From positions 1,681,185-1,701,340 of the forward strand of contig NW_019091399.1 of assembly GCF_001949145.1 (NCBI RefSeq): a DNA stretch of 20,156 bases, read 5' to 3'. Below are positions 1 through 8,730 of this stretch, piece by piece; the stretch's first letter is position 1, and every line of letters starts with the position of its first letter. The position numbers and the translations under genes are program-made. The stretch is from Acanthaster planci. Its lineage: Eukaryota; Echinodermata; Asteroidea; Valvatida; Acanthasteridae. Under the pieces are notes generated by a model that worked only from the letters and a program-made list of their open reading frames with translations, was not told where the DNA came from and did not search any database.

Positions 1-700
1 CCCTTAACAATACATTTAATAAACAGTTGGTTATCCACGGCACGTCTAGTATTTCTGGATTTCAAGGTGAGATTGAGAGGACAAGATAGAATATCTGTGT
101 CGGTTGGCATATTTCTTCCTGGAATTTGATGAAAACAAGTCGGCACATTTTTACAGTATGCAAATTAGAATAACACTGTGGATAAGTTGGCCGGAACATT
201 TTTGCTGAAAATGTTTTTCCCCCCAAAAAACTTGGTTGAATTCTCAGAGAGGCGATTTTTTCTTGTCAAGGGGCAGGGGTAGTCTAGCATTATTGGAATT
301 AATTATGTGACTTGTATATGCTTTGCAGGTGGGATTTGTACATGCCTTATTCGGAAAAGATCTTTAGAAGTGAATGGAATCATCACATTGTCATTTGTTA
401 AACCCCGGCTTTTGCAGGTCCTATGCAACCCATTTGATGGGCGACGCACGACGGGCGACGGAAAATGGCATGTTTGGAACTGGTAAATGGCAGAATTGGG
501 ACACAACAAAAAACAAAATACGACGGGTGACGGCAGATATGGAATTCCATACTTGCTAGTGATAGCGAGGGTGACAAGCGGCTTTAATGTGCAGTCAGAC
601 GTGCGGAGTTCAAGAGACAAGAGAAGGATAACGCCGCAGAAGCACCAGAGGCCGTACTAATTTTCGTCCCTCAACAACCTTCAGCAACCTCCCACAAGCA
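1..700. other. Non-coding 5' flank of the DIRS-like remnant
   Basis: No gene is supported here. The short open frames on both strands lack any recognisable domain. A C6A6 tract lies at 219-230. An imperfect short duplication of an ACGACGG-GACGG word occurs near 447-460 and 520-533. If the DIRS-like element were complete, its Gag open frame and left terminal repeat would fall here, but I cannot see either. Confidence 0.4.
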
Positions 701-708
701 CCTCTGGA

Positions 709-1130
709 GTGCTCGCAACACCTCACCAACAAGGGAAGGCAGCAACCAGATCTAACCAGACTTGCTGGGCTAGCTTGCGGACAGATTGGACACTTCCAGT
801 ATCAGTGTCTTCAGAGAGCTGGAGGAGTACCAGCAGTGAGCCTCTAAAGTTAAGTAGTTCTAGTGGGCGTTTAGACCACGAAATTCAAAATTCCATCCTT
901 GGTTCTAAATTTGTTGGTGTCGTGGGTCGTTTGCACCATTGCAAGCAGTATTTGCTCGATCACCACCCGTCTTCGTTTGTCCAAAATATACTGGAGTACC
1001 GTTATATAATTCCCTTCTAAGTGTTTCTTCCTAAAGCCTTCTTGAGAAATAACAAGTCCAATTTAGATCGCCCCGAGTTTTTCGCCCAAGCAACATCAAA
1101 ATTACTAGCTACGTATACAAGAAGCATCAC
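709..1130 (+). pseudogene. DIRS-like Gag zinc-knuckle remnant and N-terminal RT region
   Basis: A CGQIGHFQYQC string read at 776-808 looks like the last three ligands of a CCHC zinc knuckle. The expected first Cys is four bases out of place, at 763-765 in another frame, so the knuckle is broken by a small indel. Further on, the frame starting at 709 reads a GRL motif and then FVQNILEYRYIIPF, which matches the region just before the palm of DIRS-type reverse transcriptases. A stop lies at 1018-1020, but the same frame then continues with LPKAFLRNN and DRPEF to about 1130, so the stop is a single lesion. The family assignment is by recalled family motifs only. Confidence 0.7.
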
Positions 1131-1132
1131 AG

Positions 1133-1960
1133 AACAAGCATCCCCCTTATGTAGTTAACCCGCTTACAATATCCGACGGTAAGAAATTAAGACTTGTCTT
1201 AGACTTCCGACAGGTGAACCACTATACTATCTACCTAAGTTCAAATATGGAGGTTTACCGGTATTGCCAAATATGTTTTCTGAGAAATTATTTTACATTT
1301 GACCTAGAATCTGGCTAGCATCACATAGATATTTTTGCCCCATATCGTAAGTTTTTAGGTTTCAGTCGGAAGTTCGAAAAGGAAATTCGATATCTTTTAT
1401 TTTAACTTCCTTCCTTTTGGTTTGAACACAGCCAGTCACTGTTTTACCAAAATGCTAAGGCCTTTAGTCAAAAGATGGCAAAGCAAGGGTCATTCATGTA
1501 TATTGATGATGGTATTTCTGGCCATGCAGATAAAATTTCAGCTTCGGCGGCAAGTCAAATTGTGCAAAAAGACTTGGCATTCACCGGTTGGAAAGATCAA
1601 AAAGCGATTTCCGGCCGAGACAGTCAGGCGAATGGTTGGGAATGGTAGTTGACACAGTTTCTAAGTAGTTCAAGCTGCCAGAAAAGAAGCAGTCAAAAAT
1701 TCAGATCGCTGTGTGTGAGTGTATGCAAAGCGTGTTCCAGTACGTGAGATTGCGAGAATCACAGGTTTCCTCATATCTGCATCCCCTGCCATAGGTCAAC
1801 TAACCAGACTGTTTACACGGCATTTATTTTCGAATCACGTGAAACTTGGTCAAGCAAAATTGTGCTGTCCCCAGGTTGTATTTCAGTATCACAGTTTTGG
1901 CAGAAAAATCTAACTGAAATTAATGGTCAGCGCTGTCTGCGCACATCTGCACCGGTTTTG
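1133..1960 (+). pseudogene. DIRS-like reverse transcriptase domain, frameshifted
   Basis: This is the RNA-dependent DNA polymerase core of the element. In the frame of 1133 the motifs HPPYVVNPL and LRLVLDFRQVN are followed by FDLESG. The frame moves by one near 1400, giving LPFGLNTA and the FTKMLRPLVKRW motif. It moves again near 1490, giving the catalytic box YIDD at 1499-1510 and then GHADKISA. Later pieces in other frames are GEWLGMVVDT near 1631-1660, ARITGFLIS and LFTRHLF in the 1719 frame, and FWQKNLTEING at 1895-1927. In-frame stops include one right after LESG near 1315 and one near 1665. The order and spacing match DIRS-type RT. The catalytic aspartates survive, but no functional protein can be made. 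Confidence 0.85.
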
Positions 1961-2330
1961 AGGCTCTCTGTGTTGAACTTTTTCGCGCACGCCCGCGGAG
2001 TCCACACAGTACATGGAGTATCCGGTTTGTAAGTGTGACGCCACTTCAGTTTAAACCACGCCCACTGTACAAGATACACGACCATCGCTGGTACGTTAGT
2101 TTGCGGTCAATTTTCGCTATTTATCTTTGGATTTTACATGTCGAGTGTTCCTGAAAGACTCCTCCACAAACATTTTCAGCCTGAAAAGTCTGAATTTAAC
2201 ATACTTTTATGTATTTTGTGTCTTGACTCCTTACTTTCAATCGTCTGATCGTATTAAGAATTGAAGCTGGGAGTGCACAGATCGAGGCTAAAAGCGTCGT
2301 ATTGGGATCCCTCTATTGCCACTTCTGCAG
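1961..2330 (+). other. Unexplained 300-370 bp segment between RT and RNase H
   Basis: RT homology ends near 1960 and RNase H homology begins near 2331. In related elements these parts lie close together, so this stretch looks extra. It has no recognisable coding similarity. It contains a strong donor-like GTAAGT at 2029-2034, and a pyrimidine-rich tract ends in CAG at 2328-2330, directly before the RNase H frame. An intron and a nested insertion are both possible. The donor and acceptor phases I derived differ by one base, which the decay of the element could explain. Confidence 0.4.
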
Positions 2331-2819
2331 TTTTCTCGGACGATAGTGAATCTGGTTTTGGTGGTTTCTGAATGCTGTTCACAGATTCCTTATGCACGGG
2401 TCTATGGACTCTGAAAGGAGAGTTTGACAAAGAGAGCTCAGAGCAGTGCTGTATACGTTGTGTTCCATAGGTCCAAAGTTGTCTGGCCTTAAACTGAAAT
2501 GGTTCACAGACAGTAAGAACGCATGCCTTATTATATCAGTTGGAAGTATCAACCCAGAACTGCGCGATCTTGGTATTGAGTTATATAACGCCTGTTTGCA
2601 ATTTAATGTCACCATAGAGCCAGAGTGGTTTCCCAGGGAGCAAAACGCTCGTGCAGATCAATTAAGCAGAATTGTTGATCCAGACGATTGGTCACTTAAT
2701 AGAAGTATATTCACATTACTAGACAGGAAACATGGCCCACACTCGATCGACAGATTTGCTCGTCACTATAACACTCAGGTACCCAGATTTTATTCCAGAT
2801 ATTGTAAAGCGTACAATTG
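2331..2819 (+). pseudogene. DIRS-like RNase H domain and downstream linker
   Basis: The fragment starts with FSDDSESGFGGF, which matches the first catalytic Asp motif of retroelement RNase H, and a stop follows at once. From 2446 a long open frame of about 124 codons reads to the stop at 2818-2820. It contains KWFTDSKNA (second acidic residue region), EPEWFPREQNARADQLSR (the His/Asp-rich end of the domain) and then GPHSIDRFARHYN, which is characteristic of DIRS-type proteins between RNase H and the recombinase. This is the best-preserved open frame of the element. Its apparent ATG is not a real start, because the homology begins upstream. Confidence 0.85.
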
Positions 2820-2845
2820 ACACCGCTATATAGTATTCGCTGGGC

Positions 2846-3242
2846 ACACGCTTGGACCTCCTCCGCCAACTGGGAATGACTTCACAAAAGTGGTTGCAGA
2901 GGGAGTTTGGCGTTCTTTGGCCAAGCCAAAGTCTCCCAAAGAACCAATTACAGCAGAAACTCTCACCAAAGTCAAAGTCAAAGATAGAGGGGGTAAGGCT
3001 AGCGACGTGCGTTTGCTATTTATATGTCTTGTGTCATACGCAGGATTGTCCCGATGCAGCGAGTTAACTGCACTCAAAGTTCGTGACTTGTCATTTTTCC
3101 CTAATCATATGACGGCTCCCGTTGGAAAAAGGAAAAATGACCCATACAGGCAAGGTCATACGGTGTATATCGCCAGATCGGGCAATCCTACACGCCCTGT
3201 GGCAGTTGCAGAACGATATAGTATATATCCTCGCTATAAGTA
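2846..3242 (+). pseudogene. DIRS-like tyrosine recombinase, N-terminal half of catalytic domain
   Basis: The frame that includes 2890 stays open to the stop at 3241-3243. It carries AETLTKVKVKDRGGKASDVR, then SYAGLSRCSEL, where the Arg at 3052-3054 occupies the position of the first catalytic Arg of tyrosine recombinases. The family-typical KRKNDPYRQGHTVYIAR and the CPVA-like RPVAVAERY follow. The C-terminal His-x-x-Arg and the nucleophilic Tyr are not recognisable after 3243. A short SYTKLS at 3303-3320 in another frame may be the next conserved piece. The recombinase is therefore truncated or scrambled at its C-terminus and inactive. Confidence 0.8.
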
Positions 3243-3320
3243 ACGAAACGCTTGTTAGGCCTAAATAGAGTTGATGACTGTCAGCCATACCAAGAGTAAA
3301 ACAGTTATACAAAGTTATCA

Positions 3321-6295
3321 TTTGTCTATTTCAGTTGGGGTGTCGGGACTGAGTTGAGATAAAGCAAAATATGCTATCAGCTCTTACTTGATTTGTGTAT
3401 TGAGTGGGCATCGTTTTGTCATTTACATACTCTCGGCAGGATTCTGCTGGATTCATTACCCCGGTATTGGTCCCTACGGAGGAAGTCTGAAAGACGTCTG
3501 GAGACTAGGCACGGGACAGGAACCACTGTAAATTTTAAAGTAATGGCTCGATAATGGTTGATGCCTGATGGTCTCAGGACAGCCTTCCCATTTTGAAAAT
3601 CGTTCTGCCGAATGCGCACATTCAGTTGAAAATAAAAAAAAAATATCAACCCTAAAACCCATACGCACCTCTTGAAAGACCTGCAGCTGTTCTTCAGGGT
3701 GTATTTAGCACCAGAACCATCATTGACATGGTCGCAGACATTGCACGGTAGATTTTTCCTAGAATACTTTTCAAAGTCTTTTATCGTTAACATAATGCAG
3801 TCATGCCCATGCGCAGAGAGGCAGTTCAAGTTCCTGACCAGGGAGAACAATAACTATTTTTGACTGGTGCTGGGATGTGAATTTTTTTTTCCAAGTGACA
3901 CAGCGACCGAGGTTAACTTTTTTGTTACACCGGATTGATAAAACGTTTTTTGCGTACTACTCAATAGAAATTTATACTAAATCGTAGCAGTACATGTATA
4001 ACCACTGCAAGTGGACCATGTTTCCTTGTGCATTATACTCGCACTCGCCGTAATGCTGTACCTTCAACTGAGAAGTTTGACTCATTGGGAAACACAGAAT
4101 TCTATAATACATGTAATACAAACGCCACATGACATCCCTCAACAACGTAAGATCAGCAAAGAAGACAAAATTTGGTCCAGCAAAATTTACAAAAAATGCA
4201 ATACTTTAATGTGTGAAAATCAATGTAACATTCAGGCTTTCTTCCTGGGATGACATCACGGTTTTTCTCATCAACATGAAACTCTCAGTAGTATAAAAAC
4301 CTAAAAAGGCAGTAAAATACTCTCTGATATAATGAAACAAAAGTTGAGAAAATAGTTAACTAATACACACAGGTGAATTTTGAAGGTTTTGTATTGAAAC
4401 AAATTGAATGCACCTACCCTTCAACAGGGATCTGTATCAAGAGATCAGCTTTTGCATAGGCAAATATGAGTACAAAAGAGCATATCATACCGCAGGAAAA
4501 AAATTAATTTACAAACGTGAGAAATATGAGCATTTTGAACGAATCGAGCTTGTGAGCATTTTGCCTAGCCCCCCCCCCCCCAAAAAAAACAAAACCACAA
4601 GAAGGGCTGGAAATGACTTGCAGTATAGCGAGATTTATTAAATGGTTACGTGTGATGGTGAAAAGGGTCTAGCCCCCCCCCAAAACAAATGGTTCCAGAA
4701 CCGCGCATGATCAAGCTCTTTCTGAGGCTTTTGACGAACATCTTTACCGCACAAATGTGAAAATAACAAAATCTAATGACGTTCTTCCATCATCGAATTC
4801 TGATTTGAAGGATTTTTTATTTCAAAATGAATTTAAATCGGTCTTGTGTGAAATTAAAGGATTTATTTCTTAAATTGGTCGGAAAATAACTCTTCAATAG
4901 ATCAGTGTATTTGTTGAAAATAGATAATACTTGCACATTGCAAAGAGAGTAATGTCTAAATATTTTATCAAGCTTAAAATATGTGTGAAACACTCTGAGC
5001 AAAAAAAATAATATTACAGCCACGAGAAATATTAACAGATAATGATAAATACGGACAGTCCGTCAATGATGGTTTCAAAAACCGACAGCAATGGAGAAAA
5101 TGTAACTACCAAAAGCTGGAATGGCATCCGCCTTCGTCTTTAGGCATTTTAATCTGTTCTTTCTGCTGTCAGAAAATTGTTGGCCTACACCAGCAACACA
5201 AAGACGATGTTAAACAAAACATGTCTGGTTGATTAAGCCAAAAGTTAAAGATCCACTGACTGTATTTTTTCATTACATTAAGTTTCAACAAATTTATTGT
5301 GTCCCCTTCCCGACGGCTACAAAAGTTAACAGCTTTTTTTTGGGGGGGGGGTTAACACACAAAATGCAGTTTATATAACTGCATGTAGTTCGTTCAGCTC
5401 ACAAAACTTACAGTGTTTATGCTGTTGTTTTTTTCCTTTTACACGACAGTTTCAAGTCTGCCGTTGTTGTTCGCTAAAATAATTTCAAAATAACGTTTTA
5501 TTGATTGAACTACAAAATCAACATGTAAACTAAACAATTCACTATTTAAAAAAAAAGAAAATCTCCAATGTCCCGTGGAAGTTATTCCTCCGATGCTGTT
5601 CCAAATTCGTAGAAACCAGTCACACAGTGTGGTGCCCATAAATCTTGTAACTTCTGCCTTTATGTAAATAATTTTAAGACACGATATAGGGCTCCACATA
5701 AAGAAAAAACACATCAACACAAAAACTTCATTCCTAAGAGATTATACAATCCTTTACAAATAAAGCTAACACCGCAACCTTTGCAAGGCTCTCATAATCC
5801 GATTATTATGTTGGAGGCCCATGTTGAACTATATTGAGCGCCAAACTAACACGAAAAAGTTCCCTTATTTACAATAAATCATTTATCATTCAGATATTGA
5901 GGCCGCATAAACCAACGTAAACCCTCCGATCTCTCTTACAAAAAGGCATTTATAAAGAGATAACTTAAAAGTAAAGAACCTTTTTGAGTGGATTATTCAT
6001 CATGAATTGCGTTCCATTTCGATGAAAAATATAAATGTAGCTGGTACTGCCAACCAATATTTTCTCACGGACGTACATGTATAAAAACTTCCCATCAGAT
6101 GCTTTCGCGGGAAAACAGAAAACACAACCATAGCATGTACTATCATGTACATTATAGTGTAAAGTTTATCTTTGGAAGAACTCGACAAGTGCCACATGAA
6201 GTGAATTAAGCTTATCTTTATGGAGAATTTTTTCACTCCCAGAATAACAGACTCAGCTTTATGAGCGCTGATAATCGCGATAGATGTCAGAACAG
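3321..6295. other. A+T-rich non-coding stretch between the DIRS remnant and the sushi gene
   Basis: No gene is supported. A 143-codon open frame on the minus strand (3850-3419) has no recognisable domain. The plus frame at 4011-4253 opens with a GTG rather than ATG and has a hydrophobic start (IILALAVMLYLQL), but no splice context or family match convinces me. Poly(C)-poly(A) tracts occur at 4569-4589 and 4673-4685, and the reverse form T8G10 occurs at 5334-5351. A minus-strand AATAAA lies near 5496-5502, too far from the sushi gene stop to assign. Confidence 0.4.
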
Positions 6296-6389
6296 TTAAT
6301 ATAGCGCTAAATGCTGTTGTTTAAAAAGTGTAAAACTGTCTGCATCATGAGTTTGTGGAGGTCTGCTCCTCACTTCTAGTGGGGGTTTT
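6296..6389 (-). CDS. Candidate last coding exon of the sushi receptor (cytoplasmic tail end)
   Basis: On the minus strand a pyrimidine-containing stretch ends in CACAG at 6390-6394, followed by an open frame of 30 codons and a TAA at 6298-6296. The tail reads KPPLEVRSRPPQTHDADSF and ends HLALY, which is hydrophilic and proline-rich as expected for a cytosolic tail. It needs an incoming phase-2 intron. That fits either the 39-bp exon at 7171-7133 or the next exon if it ends at 6706. Only variant poly(A) signals (CATAAA at 6263-6258 and 6222-6217) follow the stop. The assignment is an inference from frame and splice signals, with no family match. Confidence 0.3.
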
Positions 6390-6700
6390 CTGTGCTCAAA
6401 GAGTTCAGAGGTACATATAGTTGCAAAAGATTTCTTAAGCGTGCATTCCACCAAAGTGACACAGGTGACATTTATCAGGCAAAAATTTCTAAAAAGGCAA
6501 AAATGCACAAAACATTCTTAACCTTGCATAAACAAACACTAATACAAGACAACGTGTTATATGGTAGTTAACGGCATTTATCCTTTCAACAGTGAGAGCT
6601 GATCGATGGAAATGCGATTCCGTCCGCTTACATGCTTGTTGTTTGATCAACACCATGTGGTTGCTCTCTATAAACAAAAAGAAAGAATCGAAATTGAGAC

Positions 6701-6768
6701 CTGACCCATCATTAATTCGAACTGGACCGATGTCGGGCGCGTAGACAGAAGTTTGCGTTATTGTGCAC
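6701..6768 (-). CDS. Candidate cytoplasmic-tail exon of the sushi receptor
   Basis: A minus-strand open stretch begins after an AACAG at 6773-6769 and reads TQTSVYAPDIGPVRINDG, with one tyrosine. Two donors are possible: CAG|GTCTCA gives an end at 6701 (phase 1), and TGG|GTCAGG gives an end at 6706 (phase 2). Only the second joins the 6389-6296 exon in frame. The acceptor is weak because the upstream tract is A-rich. A competing reading starts just after a TAG near 6843 and runs in another frame to a stop near 6712, giving a basic tail. I rate this exon as tentative. Confidence 0.22.
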
Positions 6769-7132
6769 CTGTTTTGCTTTTGTTTTTCTTGGCTTTCGTA
6801 TTGTGAATGGGTACACGTTTCGAAAACCAAAAATGCTATCTAAGCGTGTATGTTTGTTAATAGGTGCACTAATGTCAGTTGATAGATTAGAAGGACGCAA
6901 CAAAAGGAGTACAATATTTATTTTCGCGGTTCGCTTTTGTTTTCACTGATTTGTATAAGCACACACAAAGCTTTTCGAGTCGACTTGGGTGTCGTTCCTT
7001 TTCTTAGCAATTTTGTCCGGGGGGATATTTCAGTCATCCGTCGAAACACTTTTCGTGGTGCAGCAAAAATTTTCCAGGATAAAGGGGATTCAAGGATTCA
7101 GATGATTTCTATCATAGTAGATAAAAAAGTAC

Positions 7133-7171
7133 CTTACTGATGTGATGATCAGATCTGCATCGGATTTCAGA
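7133..7171 (-). CDS. Candidate 39-bp cytoplasmic-tail exon of the sushi receptor
   Basis: On the minus strand a pyrimidine-rich tract ends in ACTTACAG, then 39 bases run to AAG|GTACTT. The incoming and outgoing phases are both 2, matching the end of the transmembrane exon. The encoded peptide is LKSDADLIITSV, with no stop. The size is a multiple of three, so the exon can be skipped without a frameshift. The support is the two good splice sites and the phase match. Transcript data would decide. Confidence 0.42.
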
Positions 7172-7499
7172 CTGTAAGTCCTAGGGTGTCAGGAACACAA
7201 AACAAGAAACAATTTTAGAAATGAAAAATGTCGTTCATGGTGTAATGACCGAGGTTGCAATTGAAGTATTAGTAGGCATGCCCATGTTGAAAATGACTGA
7301 GTCCTGAAATGTTTAATGACTTGCACTTTTTCGAGGATCTTTTTTTTTATAACAAATGTAGATTAAATTTCTCCGGTTGCCTCATCCACTTTGCAAAGAA
7401 GCATCATAAAGCAACCAATAATTATATTTACTAATAATAATGCAACAGAATTATATATTTGAAGAATTAAATAAAGCTAATAATAGTTAAATACAGTAC

Positions 7500-7605
7500 C
7501 TTGACGCTCTCTTGGTCAAAACGACTTTAGCAATCGCTACAATGAGTACAATTGACACTACACAGCACAAACAGATCACAAGAATCAGTTGCCATCCTGA
7601 CAAAC
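7500..7605 (-). CDS. Transmembrane exon of the sushi receptor
   Basis: This exon encodes the single membrane-spanning helix that anchors the protein. On the minus strand a strong pyrimidine tract (CCCTTTCCTTTTCCACG) ends in AAAG at the acceptor. The exon then starts in phase 1, so the G left by the preceding sushi exon completes a Gly codon. It reads GLSGWQLILVICLCCVVSIV and continues LIVAIAKVVL, followed by TKR, a classic stop-transfer signature after about 23 hydrophobic residues. It ends AAG|GTACTG in phase 2 after 106 bases. The orientation gives an extracellular sushi part and a cytosolic C-terminus. Two adjacent cysteines in the helix could be lipidated, but that is speculation. It lies 157 bp downstream of the nearest sushi exon. 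Confidence 0.75.
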
Positions 7606-7762
7606 CTTTGGATACGTGGAAAAGGAAGGGGTATAGACTGTTAAAAGGGAGATTAGTCAAGCTAATTGTTCATTGATCACATTTTATACGGCGAAAAGGA
7701 TCTATGGTCTTTGTTTTTTCACTTGTTAATGGACTTTCAACGGTAATAGAAAAGATTCCCAC

Positions 7763-7969
7763 CTGATGTGTCTGCAGGAGTGGTCGGTTCATGATCGGCG
7801 AGACAATTTGGGACTTTCCCGGTCCACGTCCCATTCTCGCGGCACACGAGTTTGCCTTGTCCATGCAGGGTGTATCCTTCATTACAAGTGAAACTAGCTA
7901 CTCCGCCAACATGGTTATGGGACACATTCTTCTTGCCGTTAGTCGGTTCCGTAACCGAGTCACAGGTCA
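7763..7969 (-). CDS. Sushi/CCP exon 4 (membrane-proximal; copy A of the duplicated pair)
   Basis: This 207-bp exon encodes one CCP (sushi) module plus a short Pro/Thr-rich linker. CCP modules are beta-sandwich adhesion or complement-binding units held by Cys1-Cys3 and Cys2-Cys4 bonds. The four cysteines are in VTCDS, SFTCNEGY, LVCREN and PNCL, and the conserved Trp is in NGTWTG. NGT is an N-glycosylation sequon. The acceptor is CACACAG|TG and the donor ACATCAG|GTGGGA, both phase 1, so the exon is symmetric. The linker ADHEPTTPADTSG joins directly to the transmembrane exon. The exon and its 3' intron are nearly identical to the one at 8730-8512. An ATG further upstream in the same frame lies in the intron and is not a start. 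Confidence 0.9.
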
Positions 7970-8511
7970 CTGTGTGCGTAGGGACAAGGATTAAGTCAGT
8001 GTAAACTGACATCTCGACAAAGACTTTTGCATTGTCTAAATAGGAAGGCATCGTGAATCATTCTCATTAGAGTTTCTAAACTTGCAAATGAGGCATGTTA
8101 TTTTAGGCTTAAATATACTTGATATGTCACTACTGATCGAGTTACTCTAGTTATCTCCTCAAATTTCTACCGCTGTTTTAATATCTGAAGAGAGAAAAAA
8201 AGCAGTTTGCTACACGTCCCCCTAAACATAAACGTCTGGGTGATGTTAATTTTGTGTCTTTATTTTACTCTGATTAAGGACATAATTCAGTTTTACGATG
8301 ATTGTGTAATGATGATGAATGATGGTAGAAGAATGGCGCATCTCCTTTGTTCTGTTCATCTTCATCTCTTTTCCTCTGATTCAAGGGAATCAAAGTAAGG
8401 GAATTAGTCAAGCTAATTGTTCATTGATCATTTTATACGGTGAAAAGGATCTATGGTCTTTGTTCTTTCACTTGTTAATGGACTTTCAACGGTAATAGAA
8501 AAGATCCCCAC

Positions 8512-8730
8512 CTGATGTGTTTGCAGGAGTGGTCGGTTCATTGGAGATGTCATGATCAGCGAGACAATTTGGGACTTCCCCGGTCCACGTCCCATTCTCG
8601 TGGCACACGAGTTTGTCTTGTCCATGCAGGGTGTATCCTTCATTACAAGTGAAACTAGCTACTCCGCCAACATGGCTATGGGACACATTCTTCTTGCCGT
8701 TAGTCGGTTCCATAATTGAGTCGCAGGTCA
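8512..8730 (-). CDS. Sushi/CCP exon 3 (copy B of the duplicated pair)
   Basis: This 219-bp, phase 1-1 exon encodes one CCP module. Its cysteines are in VTCDS, SFTCNEGY, LVCHEN and PNCL, with Trp in NGTWTG. The acceptor is ACATACAG|TG and the donor ACATCAG|GTGGGG. It differs from the exon at 7969-7763 by ten substitutions over 207 aligned bases, seven of them changing the amino acid. It also has a four-residue longer linker (DHDISNEP against DHEP). It lies 542 bp upstream of its copy. If both are spliced in, the protein has two almost identical membrane-proximal sushi units. The two exons could also be alternatives. Confidence 0.9.

Larger units (their letters stand above)
700..3320 (+). mobile_element. 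Degenerate DIRS-like tyrosine-recombinase retrotransposon
   Basis: DIRS elements carry a Gag-like protein, a reverse transcriptase with RNase H, and a tyrosine recombinase used for integration in place of a DDE integrase. All four parts are recognisable here in that order on the plus strand: a CCHC-like knuckle near 763-810, RT from about 850 to 1960, RNase H from 2331 to 2819, and recombinase from about 2846 to 3242. The reading frame changes near 1130, 1400, 1490 and 1620 and again later, and in-frame stops occur (for example at 1018-1020 and in the RT palm near 1315), so the copy is dead. The terminal and internal complementary repeats that define intact DIRS ends were not identified, so both limits are approximate. 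The family call rests on the RT-RNase H-recombinase order and on family-style motifs. It could belong to the related Ngaro or PAT groups. Confidence 0.85.

Noticed and set aside
3419-3850. 143-codon minus-strand open frame as a gene
   Set aside because: No recognisable domain, no clear splice sites, and composition like the neighbouring non-coding DNA. The middle is a homopolymer-derived FFFYF run.
4011-4253. Plus-strand frame with a hydrophobic start as a type II membrane protein
   Set aside because: It begins with GTG, has no ATG before the hydrophobic part, and shows no family match or partner exons.
5439-5720. 93-codon minus-strand frame as a downstream exon or gene
   Set aside because: No domain match, an A+T-driven composition, and no phase-compatible splice sites with the sushi gene.
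7791-7994. Plus-strand open frame opposite sushi exon 4
   Set aside because: It is the antisense shadow of the sushi exon. The Cys/Trp pattern and splice sites are on the minus strand.
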